Positions 12,601 to 26,600 of a DNA stretch of 64,000 bases are shown one piece after another (position 1 is the first letter of the stretch; each line of letters begins with the position of its first letter). Below the pieces are notes generated by a model that did no database searches, was not told where the DNA came from, and saw only the letters and a list, made by a program, of their open reading frames with translations. This DNA comes from Drosophila persimilis (taxonomy: Eukaryota > Arthropoda > Insecta > Diptera > Drosophilidae), in NCBI RefSeq assembly GCF_003286085.1, contig NW_020825288.1, forward strand, positions 9,424,001 to 9,488,000, in the 5' to 3' direction. The position numbers and the translations under genes are program-made.

Positions 12601-15037
12601 CCGAGATCCGAGCTGAGAATCGAGAACAGACTAGCAGACTAGCAGACAGCCAGACAACCAGACACCGCTACCATTCCGCCAGGCTGCTTATCCATGTCAA
12701 TTGATATTTCCTGAAACTTCATCGAATTTGGGGCAAGTGTTTCCCCTACGGATAACAAAATGTTTATTGCTCTGGGGCAGCTTATCGCAGATGGTGCAGT
12801 CCTCTGCGGGAATTTAGTTAGCCATAGTTGTAGCTGGGTATTGTATTGGTATAGTAATTAGCAAGCCAGCAGCACCATTGAATCAAGTAGGCGAACAAAG
12901 CGGAAACTGCAGTTTCAAAACTCCCAGAAAATACTAAAGTTTTGAAATAAAAATTCAGTAAATCATAGCTACACCGGGGCTCATTAACACAGTATCTGAA
13001 TGGAGTAGCCATCAAGGATGCTAGCCCGGAGAGAACGGAAAGCCTCAATCATGAAAGACACTTCACAATCGTTACAGGAAACCGATACAAATCCTAAAAA
13101 TTCTTGAAGTTTAAAAAAAAAAGTGCATTCAATGATTGTTCTCTTGTTTTCACGGCTTTAAGCTGCGGTGAATCCTTGTTGCTTCGGCTTGCACATGTGC
13201 ATTACAGTGGTGGCCATGGCAACAGCCATGTGATCCGCTTTGTGGATGCCTGTAGAGACGACAATGAGTGCCTTGGCAGGGTGCCGCCTGGTCGAGTCTG
13301 GTCTGAGAAGTGGGTGTGGTATGAGAGATGGATGGGTTTGCAGTGCAATTTAATGCGCAATGTGCTCCCGGATATCCGTTTAATGGCCATGAATACATAA
13401 ATAATAAAATTTTATTTGTTTATTGCACGCAGACAACGCAGAAACATACACAGACAGACACGGCCTTAAACACATTGCCTCTATATGAATTTATTTACCT
13501 TTGCGAATAAAATAAATCCATACTCGTATATATTGGCGTTTTTTTTTTTGACTTAATGCAATTTAAACAATATACAATATATTTATAGTAAGAATGATAA
13601 AAGCCAATGGAAAAAACTATATATTCAAAGGCACGGCACATACGAGTAGTCATACTCGTACTCATACTCGTAATCATACTCATACTCGTATGTGTATATA
13701 TTTACATATTTACAATATTCGTATCTGTGTGCCACGAGCAGAGATTGCCTATTATGGTCGGGACTGTGTGTGTGCGTGTGTGTGTGCGTGTGTATGGATG
13801 AGGACTTCCGTTTTCCTGTGGCTTGTTAAAAATTATTTAATTTTATTGTGTATTCAATTGTTTGTTGAGGCTGGGAGGAAACAATAATCCAAAGTCATTG
13901 TTACATCCCTGCAGTGCATAATAAATGAGAATCATGCACGTTGAAAGAGCGAGCACCGGGCTGTTGCCACGAGAGCTCTGCAGATGCTAATGCATAGCTA
14001 TTTTCACTGTCCTTCAGCCAGAGAGAGTGCAAAATGGGACATGGGAGACGACCCACTCTCGAGCTGGATCAGAATATGTAGCTGTAGAAAATTAAAAATG
14101 CCATTGGCTTGGCGTCCTGGCCGTCCAGCATGCAAATGCATGTCCCTGTCATAGAGTTACACAAAGTGCTTAATCAAGCTTAAAAGAAAAGGACTCGAAA
14201 GGCCACATGCATGGCACAGCCAAAGTAAAATAAAAAACGAACCCAAGCCAAGCCCCCACCCAACCATAGATGGACGACACGAATACGAGTACGGCTCTCA
14301 TTCCCTGTGCAAAGTGAAGTGAAGTAGTTAAAAATTAAAAAGGATACTTAATCCAGTCAATGTATTGCCAAACCCGACGAGGGTCTCAGCGAGCACTGGG
14401 ATTAGCAGGCGGGTCCCCGGTCCCCGGTCCCCAGTCGTTGGTCCCTAGTCCCTGCCACGGGGTCTGAGGGTGTTTTCATTTGATTTGCCTTCCATGAATG
14501 GGGGGTGGGGGGGGGGCATGTCTGGTGCATAGGTGGATGGGTATGATGGGGAAATGTTTGCACATTTTAGCTCACAAGAAGTGCAATTATGTGCACAAAA
14601 TGGAAAATGAAGCAAGAAAGTGGAGCAATTGAAAGCGACAGATGGAGCTGAAGCTAGAGGTAGAGTTCGGGGTTGGGGCTGGGGCTGGGGCTGGGGCTGG
14701 GTAGTGGGGATTGAAATGCAGATGCAATTGCAATGCAAAGGATAGCAATAGAGGGGACCCACACACACACACACCCACTGAGACACTCGCAATGCTGATT
14801 GCCCAGCCAAGATAAAAACAATTTAACCCACATTTGCATGGAAAGGAAAATTGAAATTACCAGCATTTTGATGTGAAAATGGGACAGGCACTGGGGATAA
14901 AGATCTTCAAAGGCCATAGAGCCACAAACCACCATCGATCATTGCGCCGCGTTATCCGACTAATTAAAGAAATTAACTGCACATTACTCGATTGGCCCAC
15001 CTTGAAGCTCGTTTCAGTTCCTTGGGATTTGGTAGAC
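6667..15037. other. Gene-poor spacer of about 8.4 kb
   Basis: No exon is supported. The longest open frames (for example 10309-10782 plus and 11656-12102 minus) have no recognisable domain, signal or membrane pattern. The spacer has local simple repeats: (ACAGG)n near 8410-8433, (GTACT)n near 8997-9016, TG/CA runs near 11697 and 13767, and a GGGGCT run near 14670-14700. It probably contains distal regulation for the flanking genes and the 5' UTR/promoter of the gustatory receptor. Confidence 0.5.
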
Positions 15038-16439
15038 ATGAAGGGTCGTCGCCGTCTGCTGGCCGCAGCTCGTCCGTATCTGCAGATATTCTCCGTGTTC
15101 GCGCTGACGCCTCCGCCCAACTTTTTTGACAGGACCACAAATAGGCGTCTGAGGCGGTTCTTGATTGTGGGATATGGATTTTATTCGCTCATTTTACTTG
15201 GGGTTCTCATATGTATGTCGTATGTGAATGTGTTGGCCTTGAACGCGGAAATCGAACAGTTCAAGCTGGAAGATTTTACCAGAGCCATGGGCAGAGTGCA
15301 GAAGGTTGTGCTCGCCTCCATGGGCATTGTCATTCATCTGAACATGCTCCTGAACTACCGTCGTCTGGGCCACATTTATGAGGATATTGCAGATCTGGAA
15401 ATGGAGATTGATGATGCCTCCCAGTGCTTTGGCGGACAGCCGGGGCATAACAGTTTTCGCTACCGTTTGGCCACCAATTGTGGCCTGTGGCTCGTCGCGC
15501 TGGTCGGTTTGATGCCCCGATTCACTATTGAGGCTATGGGTCCGTTTGTGTCCTGGCCCAGCAAAATTCTCTCTGAGCTGGTACTAATAATGTTGCAGCT
15601 GAAGTGCCTGGAGTATTGCGTGTTCGTGGTGATGGTTTATGAGCTGGTGCTCCGCCTGCGTCACACTCTGAGGCAGCTGCAGGTGGAGCTGGCCGACTGC
15701 AATCAGCGCGACATGCTGCAGGCTCTGTGCGTGGCTTTGCGACGCAATCAGCAGCTACTCGGCCGTGTCTGGCGATTGGTGGGCGAACTGGAGAAGTACT
15801 TTACGCTGCCCATGATGTTTCTGTTCCTGTTCAACGGTCTTACCATTCTGCACGTAGTTAACTGGGCTTATATCAACCAATTCAATCCGGCTGATTGCTG
15901 TCGCTACGGTAAGTCTCTCTCTTAAGTATCTACTAAATTCCTTCAACTGAAAATCTGTCGTTTCTATAGTGAGACTCGGCAACTGTGTTCTGCTGCTGAT
16001 CAATCCTCTAGTGGCCTGCTATCTCAGCCAGCGTTGCGTCAATGCCGTGAGTGTTTCTATTTAAATTTCCACCTGAACAGAACCTCATCTCTCAATCCCT
16101 TTCAGTACAATAGTTTTCCACGCATTCTCCATCAGATTCGTTGCCTCTCTGTGGCAAACAATTTTCCAGCACTATCCATGGGCCTGCGGGAATACTGCCT
16201 GCAGCTGCAACACCTCCGACTGCTCTTTACCTGCGGAGGTTTCTTCGATATCAATCTGAAGAACTTTGGCGGGGTACTACATTGCAAATACAACGTTATT
16301 TAGAGCTGTCTTCTAATCAAATATTTTTCAGCTGATTGTCACCATTCTGGGATATACAATAATTCTTGTGCAATTCAAATTGCAGGCCGTTGCGGAGGAA
16401 AAAGGTCGCTTCGATCTCAATAACAGCAAAAGCTTTTAA
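15038..16439 (+). CDS. Gr98a: Gustatory receptor, likely Gr98a
   Basis: Seven-transmembrane insect chemoreceptor expected in taste-neuron membranes. Exons: 15038-15908, 15970-16046, 16106-16273 and 16332-16439; 1224 nt, 407 aa, the usual size for insect Gr proteins. The sequence has several hydrophobic helices. The last one reads YTIILVQF, fitting the C-terminal TYhhhhhQF signature of the Gr family (known family knowledge). The three short 3' introns with the final exon carrying this helix are also typical of Gr genes. The name rests on the signature plus location beside Klp98A. The frame is open further 5' (in-frame ATG at 14879), but the ATG at 15038 (MKGRRRLLAAARPYLQIF) gives a normal Gr N-terminus. 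The gene converges on Klp98A. Ligand unknown. Confidence 0.85.
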
Positions 16440-17621
16440 GCTTAAAATACCATGTAGATTACATGTCATGTACACGTACATGTACATTACATTGCATCTA
16501 CATTTGTATGTAAAATACAAAAAAAATACGCGTACTATTAATTAAAACAAGATTTAAACACTTTTTGTTGTGTATAATTACGTATATTGTGTATATTTTT
16601 GGGCCAGCACACCCGCACACCTACTGTCATCGGTAAATCGGGATTGGCCTGCCCGAGAGAGGGGATTTACGCTATTATTGTTTCACTTATTGCAATCATC
16701 ATAATATCATAAATCGTGTATATAAAGTATTGTATCTAAACGCGTTTCCTTACATTGAACATTTCATGTTTGTTTCATCATTTTCAAGTAGTTGTACTCA
16801 TAATTAATTTACTAAATAATTGCGACAATCATCAACTTAAGTGTAAATACTCTTACATGCTATAATCGAATAACCTACTGCCAAATATCCGCCCACCTAG
16901 ACCCGTCTACAGTGCTCCTGTTTATACAATTATCTTAAGCCTAAGTAGATTGTAGAGTTTGTCAGTTGTTGGATTTGTGTTCGCTTGGGTACACGATACA
17001 GATTCAGTTACAGATTCCGTGTTGATAACTTTCAATTGATATAATCACAGACTTAATAACTGGAATAACTTTCGGAAGTATTTGTATATTTAACTATCGT
17101 TTGAGGAATAATTAACTAATTAAAATGCGCCAGCAAAACAGTGCTTGGGCCAAAATCGAAATACATACCATCCTGCCATACCATACCATTTCAAACCAAT
17201 CTAAACAATTCTCAACGTGACATTTTAACAGACATATTTTTGCACTTAGTTCTAGTAATTATCTCAGTGATTGCAACACATTGCCACTGGCAGTTACAGT
17301 TTTAGAGTTTTACAGTTTCAAGTGTGTGTGTGTGTGTGTGTGTGTTTAATATAAAGCTCCATTACAGTTACAGTTCATAATAATAACAATTGGTATATAT
17401 GTATGTATAAAAAAAAGTGGTTGAAAGGACACTGGTGGTCTTACAATTCTAAGGGCTTACACATTTATTTCGCTCTTTTTTATAATTACTCTACTTAGTA
17501 CATACTTGGGAGATAGCTACTCAAAACAGGTCCATGTTGTCGTTCATATAGCTTAACAGGTAGTACAAATAAATAAAAAGACACACTGTAGGCAGGAGAT
17601 AATTCAGCAGTAGGTTAACTA
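16440..17621. other. Convergent 3' regions of Gr98a and Klp98A
   Basis: AT-rich, no open frame of note. It must contain the 3' UTRs of both convergent genes. On the minus strand an AATAAA (plus TTTATT at 17464-17469) lies about 155 bases past the Klp98A stop. A TG run sits at about 17322-17345, and a GTACATGTAC-type palindrome at about 16468-16490. Confidence 0.5.
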
Positions 17622-20600
17622 TTATCCCGTCCCATGCTTCCCGTTCTCGAACAGGCCCTTCTTGAAAAAAGACGACAGCTGGACGAGAGAGGCCCGCGTG
17701 AGGCCCGGTCCCCCAGGTCCCTCATATATCGGGCATTGTGGTATCTTCGAGCAGACCACAAAAAGCCGACGTAAGTAGAGCTCCAAAAGGCGTCGACGAT
17801 GCTTGGCTACTGGCTCGCTGTTCGACGCAAAGAGCTCTCGGCGTGGGAATGGTAATGCAGAGATCTACAGTGGACACAACGTGGGAATAATATAAGTAAA
17901 TTGTGTGCCTTTTCCTGTTGAGATACGCTACCTTGGCTCCATAGCAGTGCTTCATGCATAAATGCAGCTCCCGGAAGCGACTGTAGCGTCGGAGAATGTT
18001 CAGTTTGCCATCGGGCAGGGCGATGCGCACCTCGTACTCGTAGTGCGTCTGCTTGCCAGCTCCACGCATCACAAAGGAGGGTATCGTTATGAAGTGATCG
18101 CCCTCAGCCGCTGAATGGGAGAGACAGAAGAGCACATTGAAGTCCAAAGACCATGGAAGGGACAGACTTTGCTACTTACGAAACTCCCGCATAGATGGGC
18201 AGGATCTTGTCATGCTGGGTGGATAGATTTGCGATGTGGACTCCTCCATGCTGGTGGGGCTCATCACACTCGATCGCATAATGGAGCTCGCCAGCTCGTA
18301 CTGCCGCTCCATTCCGGACCGCTCGTCGGCACAGCACTGGGCGTGCGCCTCCAAGTCCTGCACGCTCTGGAGCATTTCCTGCTCCATTTGAATGTAGCGT
18401 CTCTGCAGATCCTGCAGATCTGCAATTTGCTCATCCAACTGGGTCTTGTTCAGGTCCGTTTCGAGGTTCTTCATGATCAATGCCTTCTGGGCGGCAATCT
18501 TGCGGCGCAGCGAGTGCAGCGGACAATACGGACGCGAGATATCCGAGTGCCGACCTAGTTCACAGGAGGAGCAGGAGCCCGTATCCTCGTCACTGGTGCG
18601 CACGCTCTGCTTATAATTGTTGACGTGTCCATTCTGGAGCAGCGCCTGTGTTCGGCTGTCCAGGCACACGCCACTGTCGCTCATTATAGCCTGCGAGCTG
18701 GGCGTTGCACTGGGTGCACCACCTCCGGTGCTGGTACTGACACTGCCACTGCCACTACCGCTGCTTGGGCCGGCAGTGCAGGTGCGTGAGGCATCTTCGC
18801 TGCTGCCTGAAATGTCGTCATCCTTGCGCGTGTCTTCCGCCTCATCCTCTGCCTCGCAGGAGCAGTTGCTGAGCGGCGTCTGTTGGCCCTCCGTGATGGT
18901 GGGCGATGAGACAAGCGAGAAATTCGATTGGGCGGTATGGAAGGTATCACAGGTCTCATAAGTGTCCGATTTGGACACATCGTCTGCCTCGTTTGTGCTG
19001 GTCGAGGTGGACATGGACAAGGACTTGTTGCTGAGCTGCAGCTTCATAGTCTGCTTCCTGGCACGCATCGCCTGCGCCTCGGCCTCGCTCTCGGCGCGTT
19101 CCAGACGCAGTCGCTCCAATTGAGCTTGGATCTCCAGCATGGTCTCATCCACTTTGGCTATCTTGCTGGTGCTGGCATTGAGAATGCGCTCCTTTTCGGC
19201 TATCTCCTCATCCAGTTTACGTATTTCCTCATTCTGTAAAGTGGTTTAATGATTCATATACATTTAGGGGGGTTTTTCAGAGTGAGTCTTACATTTCTGC
19301 GAACAGTGTCCTTAATAAATTGAGCGGCAAACAGATCCAACGAATCAGAGACCTGCAACAGCAGCTCATCATTCAGAGGAGTGCCTTCCTCGATCTTCAT
19401 GCCCATCTATAAAAGATTTTTATTAATATTTTTGGTTAGACACTTGTTGTGTTTCTTTTTCTACGGCTAACTACTGTAGTTCTAGGCAAACGAGTTCTAA
19501 AACAAAAACAAACAACAAACCTCGTCCAGTTTGCCACAATCTTGCAGTTCCTGCAATTCTTTCGCTACATACTCAGAGAAATCGCGTTTCTTAGAGTCGA
19601 GCTGCGTCTGAAACGCTGAAATTTGTCTACACACAATGTCGATCTAAAACGAAAATGGAACGAACGGAAAAATCATAAGGAACAAAAGCCAGAACATAGG
19701 AAATGATAAGTACAGAAAGAGAGAGAGAGAGAAAAGAGACGGCAGCCAGAGATAGACAGGCATATAACAAGCACGCAAAAGATCAATCCATTCACATTGC
19801 ATGCCACAGTAAGGATCCGGGAGACGCACCTGAACCTTCTCGTTGGTCTTCTCCCACAGCAGCATATCCTTGCGGGCAACCAGCTCCTGTTCGCGACAAT
19901 TCAGTAGCTGCAAGCCATCCATCTCCTCCTGCTCCAGGCGTATCAGTTCCTCTGTCAGCTTCCTCACCTTCGTCTTGTATTGGTCGTGCATCTGAACGCG
20001 TTCCTATGAGAACAGAATAGGTTATCGCCGTCTGTTGGCTTCACTGCATTCTCCGCAACCACCTACCACATTCAGCTGCTTCAAGGCATTCTCGATGGTG
20101 TCGAGAATCTTGCGATTCTCATCCTGCAACTCTGGATCGTCCCGCGACATGGGACACTGAGGATAATACTGCCGTTCGGGGCGCTTATAGGGCGATGCCC
20201 CATCCTCGTCCGAATAAATGCTGCACGTGAGCAGGTTCTCCTTCGACGACGTGATCAGCGACAGTCGCGACATGTCCAGCTGCGAACGACTCAAGTCCTT
20301 GCGCAGCTTGGCCGCCTCCGCGGGATTGTTGAAGCGAAAGATGTTCGTGCGTCCCAGCAGTATGATGTCGCCCTGCGAGATCTGCTTGGGTTCGTCAATC
20401 AAATGGGCGTTCACCCAGCACTGGGCCAGGGGCCAGGGATGCAGCGTAACCACGCCGCCCTTCAGAACAATACTGCAATGCTGGGCCCGGATTCCGTCGC
20501 CCGCCAGCTCGATATCCTGCGACAGCTCCGCCTCCTCGGTGCCAATGCGCGTCTCTCCCTCTTTGAGGCTGTAGAGGGTCACTCCGGTGGTCACATCGTT

Positions 20601-23600
20601 GTGGATGCCAATCAGATGCGGCATCTCTGAGTCGAGGACCACGCCCACACCGGACTTACGCAGACCCAGGCTCTTTTGCTCTTGCAGAATCGACTGGGCC
20701 ACCTTCCATTTCTCCGTCCACTCTTCGGTGAGTACTTTCTCCTGTGCCTCCTTCTTCTGGAGATCGGCCAATACCTTGAGAGACGGCTGCAATGATTGCT
20801 AGAACAAAAGAGTAATCAGAACCAATCGGAAACATCCTGCCATCCCCTGACTTCCGACTTACAATGTCACCCGCAAGCATGGACTTGAGCTTGTTGATCT
20901 CCTCCCTGAGCTCTCGAATCAGCTTCACATGGGAATCCTCATTAACTGTGGGCTTGTTGATGATATTCTTCGCTCGATTGGCGTACCGCAAGGTGCTCAG
21001 GGTCTCGCTGTAGTTGCAGTCCGCTGGGGACAGGGCTGCAATCATGATTGTCTTGCTGTTGCCACCCAAACTGTCCTTCAGGAGCCACGTGAGAATGGAG
21101 TCGCGATAGGGTATGTACAGCACCCGCTTGCTGGCACTGTTCGGGGTTGTGGCCAACGTCGAGTTGTTGTGTGCGGCGCTCGTCTGCTCCGCCAAAGCGG
21201 ATATGACGCTGCCCAGCGTCACCAGGGACTTGTTGATGTGCGCCCCCTCCTTCAGGCGCTGACCCGTCGCACCCGTTGCATTGGCACGCTCACTAAATAC
21301 CAAATAAAGAAGGGGAGAGGAGAGTCATTGCGCTTTCTAGAGCTTCATGCTCCGCTTACGCACCTGCCAGCCAGATCGACCAAATGGATCTTCGAGACTG
21401 TCTCGCTTGGCATGTCATTCATGAAGACCGCCTGCACAAATGTGATCGTGAAGATGGCGTGACTGCGACTGCTCGTGTCGTTCATGTTTGTGCTGGCCGT
21501 GGTGCGTTGCGCATTCCCTCGAGCAATGCATTCCTGCAAGGGACGTACATAATGAGTATGATTAAAAGATCCACTCAAGATTCACTCACCTGAATCTCAT
21601 CGAAATCGGACACCGCATGCTGCGACAGATTCTCCACGTAGGGGCCCAGACTCCGATGCTCTCGCACTCTCAGCCCGTGTCCGGTGCTCTGTGCCGCCAG
21701 CAGATCCTTCACCCGCTCGTTGTAGATCTCCAGGTAGCTGGCATGCGTGCGATAGCCCGTGCCCGACTCCTGGCCCACGCGCATGCGATTGAACAGCTCC
21801 TCGCAGATGCGCGGTATCAAGCCCGGATTGTTCGGCGTGCCCATCATCGTGAAGGTTTTGCCCGAGCCCGTCTGTCCGTAGGCGAACACACATGCATTGT
21901 AGCCTGCAAGAAGCAAATGTTAAAAGGTTACCATCCATTCATTCGAGCGTGTCCATGGGAATGGCACATTCCCACTCTGTCAGCGCATGTCAGGGGAGAA
22001 GCTCTGCTGCAAGCGGAGGGATCATGCACACGCAATGTCTGCTCTTTTGCTCAATGGCAGCAAAGCCCTCAGCCCTACAGAGTATAGATCTTCCCGACAG
22101 ATCGATTATGGGGTCTCTGCTGCAACTGGAAATTGCTGCAATGAACTTGAACAAGGTGGAAATGGCAGATAAGCTGATTTTCCACTTTTTGTTACTGTGA
22201 GATTTGAATTATCTGCATTGACACTGATCCCATTAAAGTTTAGGGTCAGCCCCCAAGCATTCTTCTATCTATAGCAGACGCTGCTAGTCTCAAGGATAAT
22301 TATCCACTTAATAGTATTTTTTGTGAGATCGCGGCACCATAAATGGCATTGTTGATGTCATAATACAGATGATTCACCGTCAAAGATGTTGCATTCAAAA
22401 AGTCGTGACGAAATCTCTGGCGCCCCCCCCGTCAACAGGGAGTCGAGAAAAACAGAAAGTGGAATGGCGTGGCGTGACGTGGCGTCCCGTGGAGTGGGGG
22501 ATAGACAGACATATCACGCCCACTGGGCGGTTAACAGAAGTGCGCTCAGGCAGGTGTGTAAGATTAGCTTTTCCATCGTGTCATCTGAGACCGCACAAGT
22601 GGCGCAACAACAACTGGCCATCTGTCCAGCGTTTAGGCAGGCAGTCCCCCCGTCCCACATGGCGGAGACTCCGAGACGAGTCATCGGAGCCAGTGGGACG
22701 CCACTTGCAGTTTATGCAGTTTGTTTATGGCTTGTTTTCCTAACTGCATAATTCATTCAAATGTTTGTCATTCCCAGGCCCCATGCCCCAATCCCCATGC
22801 CCCAATCCCCATGCCCCAATCCCCATGCCCCATCCCCATCCACTTCCCTGTTGGCCAATCTTCGGCCTCTGCTTGTAATTCAATATTGAAAGCGTGCCAA
22901 ACAGCAGACGCCAGGCAGCCGACATCCAAGCAGCCGACAGCTGTTCCATTTCGCTTGCCATTTTCCGTTTCTGTTGTGGGCGAAAGTTTTTGTTTTTGTT
23001 TTTTTTGTTTCTGTTTTTGTTTTAGTTTTAGTTTTATTTGTTGCTTTGTTTCGTTACCCTTGAAGTGGGGGGGTATTACAATTTGAAGCATCTCCGGTTC
23101 TGCAAAAGCCATTTCCGGCTGAATAAAACGTGACTTTTCTTCTGATTTCCTTTGGCAAAAACTACAACAAAGGAGTTGCTCATGGTCTTTGGAAGGGTAT
23201 CAAAAGAGTCTGCCTTCCTTTTCAGGTTTGCAATGAAATAATAAATTAGTTTTTGCTCAAGTGAAAGCGCGTAAAAAAAAACTACGCATTAATTGCAGGG
23301 AAAATCTTCGGAAGGCACGTGACACCCAGGCACCGAATCCCACCTCCGGCGGTGGCCATCAATCGATCAAATCTAGCCCCCAAGGCCGCCAGAGGGGCGC
23401 CCAGCCTGATGACTCCTCCTCCTCCTCCACTCGAGTGGCATCCAGCCGGCAGCCGGAAATTTGCATGATTATTCCAAGCGGCGCATTCATATTCATTCGA
23501 GTCGAAGTTTGGTCTTGGGTTGTGTGTACAGTGGAGCTCCTATTTTTAGACCCAAATGGTGTTTACAATAAGGAACATTTTGGGGGAAACCACCCCCTCC

Positions 23601-26600
23601 CCCTGCCCCTCCCCACCTTCGGCCATGGCGAAGCCAATAAGCAGACGCACAAAGAAAATGTAAACAAAACCGTAAGTGCAGGCAAACAGAAAAGCGAAAA
23701 AAGAGAAAACTCTCGGCTGTTGTGGGTGTCTCTGTGTGCGGCTAATGGGAAAAATCTAGCTGTCATGTGGCAGAGACCCCGTGAAAACGGGGGGCAATTA
23801 GTTGGGCGGGGGTTAATGCGTCACGGGACAGACAGACAGACAGACAGCCATCCGAATGGGGTGCGGGGTGCCATCGCGGGGTGGAGCGTCTCTCACCTTC
23901 GTAGGCACAATCGACCACATCGTTGCCGAGATCGCTGTACACCTGCTCCTGGGTGGCAAAGTGCGGATCCTCTGCATCGAACGACCAATACGAGTAGTCG
24001 AAGGTGAAGTCATGATGATTGTCCCGTCCGGCATCGCGGATCGACTGCAGCCGGGGCTTCATCAGGCGCGTCTTCTTGCCCTCCATCTCCATGATGAGCT
24101 GTGCGTCCATGTCATTCTCGCTGCAACAAAGAAAAAAGACAGATGAGAGGATGGCATTTTCATTTGTTATCTGTTTAAAATAATTGGCGGCCTTGGTTGG
24201 TTGATGGAGAGCTATTGTTGCGATTTTATATAACTTTCCGAGCGGCTCCCTGCCTTCACTTCCATCTCCCCATTTTAACGACTTTCCGTGTCGGAATAAA
24301 GCAATTTTTACTTCAACAAAAAACAACAGCAGCTCATAAATATTCCTATTAACGATTTTTGCATGCCCTAAACAAATTCCCGCCCCTTTCTGCCACCCGC
24401 TGGAGGTGCCCTGCCCTGCCCTGCCCTGCCATGCAATCCAATTGACATATTCCACTGGCAGCTCCAAATACAGTCTAGAGCTCTGGTGCTCTGGTGCTCT
24501 GGAGCTCTGTGATCGGGCGACAGCTACAAATTATAAATGAAAATCCGGTTTGCAGGGCATAATAAAATGCTGGAAAACTTTATTGCAACATCAAAAGGAA
24601 AAGCGACACAAATGAAAGAGACGGAAAAACAAGGCATAGAACATTTCGTTCGTTCCAAGATGGAGGGGAAATGGGCAAAGCGGAGAAACGGGGAAACGGG
24701 GAACCGGTTGACTTGAGTTCATAGGGGCACCCCCACACACACACACACACACAGATGCATGGTATATACTCGAGCATTCAAGAAAATAAACAGAAGAGCC
24801 ATCATCCGCGATGCCACACAAACAATTCAATGGAATGATAGCCAGAGAGCATTCTGCTCCTCTTCAGAACTCTATTCTATCATAGGGGTCATTTCTATCA
24901 GAAATAAGAGAGGAAAACCTATTGGAAAAGAGAGACTCGAAAAAAGTATACGATTTCTAGTATATACATATGTAGATCCCATTGTCCCAAGCCCTTTTTC
25001 TATGGCATCTCGACTAGAATTTGTTAGAGTATGATCCCAGAAGTTTTCTACAATTATTCTAGTATTATTCTTGTATTACTGCAGGATTATTCCAATATCA
25101 TTTCCTCTAGGAGCTTTTTGGTATCAATATCCCAGTAGTTTTCTACGTTTTTATTACCCAGAGTTTACTAGTATTTTTTTATGATTTCTTTAGTACGTTT
25201 TCTAGTATTTCTTCTAGTATTTTTCTAGGATTATTTGAGTAGTAATCAAGTACGATTCTGGAATGTTTTTTAGTCCTATGCTAGTATTTTTTAGAATTAT
25301 TTATTTATTTACAAAATGAATTAAATCATTTAATTCTAAAATTAATAGGCTTTCTAACAAATAGACCTTCGGCTCGTCTTTAGAGCTATTTTTGTATCAT
25401 TCTAGTATTTTTTTTTATCAATTTTTTTGTATCATAGTTTTCTGAACATTTGAAGGATGAATTAATTGCTGATAAGCTTACCCAGAAATGGGAATTAAAC
25501 AAGTACTTAAAGTAAATAAATATTGTTATATTGTGGACTAGAAAAAGGCATTACTTTATTGTTTGAAAGAAATAATCTCTTTTTTCCCCATTTATATTTA
25601 TTACTCTCAAGATCATTTATCTTAAGCGGACATCTCTCCAGAGACGTGAGAGTTTTTGCTGAACTTTTTCGTTGCTGATTGCAGAGAAAACCAAAATAGC
25701 GAGCATTTGAAAGAAACCCAGGCTGCCAGTCATTTCCGCCTCGAAACGATCCGTTTTCCAAAGCAAACATTCCTTCCATTCTCGACTATTACAAGGGTAT
25801 TTACGAATCGGTCTAACATTCGCTCCCATTCTCGGCAGTCACTGCAATGTCTTGTCCCATTTCGAGCGGCAGTTTTAGGTCATTCCTCTCTTTGCCCCAT
25901 AGCGTGGCATGATTGCGCTGCTCCACTTGGCCGTTCTCTGCTCTGCTCTACTGTGCTGTGGCTGTGGCACTTTTCGGTTCTCAGTGCGTTTGAGTGGTTT
26001 TAATTCGTTAATCTTTGGCCCGTTGTGGAGAGCAGACATCCCAGAGCCAGAGATTACAGGAATGAGAGCTGCTTGAGCGGGATTTTGGGTTGTGCATTCG
26101 TTCGTACTGACAATTCCGAGAGACGACAGCGTTGATTCATGTCTCAAATTAAACATTCATGCAGCCACTAAAAACGAACAAAAATTGTTTGTCTGAGCCG
26201 TGAGTCATGAGGCATATACAATCCATTGTGAGAGAAATATGGGAACTTGTTTTGGTTTCGGATTCGTGCTAAAAATTCGCTCTAAACTCGTAGATGTGTG
26301 TGCGAGTGTTTTTACGAATCAAATTTGGGTGCAATAAACATACTCGTACTTGTAGATAATTATTGTAGGTTTTTCCTTCTTTTTTTTGTTTTTTGTTTTG
26401 CGAACACTCGGTCGATTCAGTCGGCACTCTAGCATGACTGCGATGGAGGAGAGCCGTGGAAATGTGCCCGTTTGGAGGCTAACCAAACACACAGATGAAC
26501 CAATGGTATCCAATGGATGGATCTGGGCAACAGTGGAGTGCTTTGCATAAGTCCACTACTACGATAACGATGATGTCACAACTTCAAAGCGGAGCCCCCG

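Noticed and set aside
14879..15037. Upstream in-frame ATG of the gustatory receptor
   Set aside because: It would add 53 basic, non-membrane residues not seen in Gr proteins; the ATG at 15038 gives the normal length.
23261..24007. 248-codon plus-strand open frame
   Set aside because: It runs antisense over Klp98A exon 2 and intron 2, contains Lys/Arg-rich intron sequence and no domain; a shadow of the minus-strand exon.
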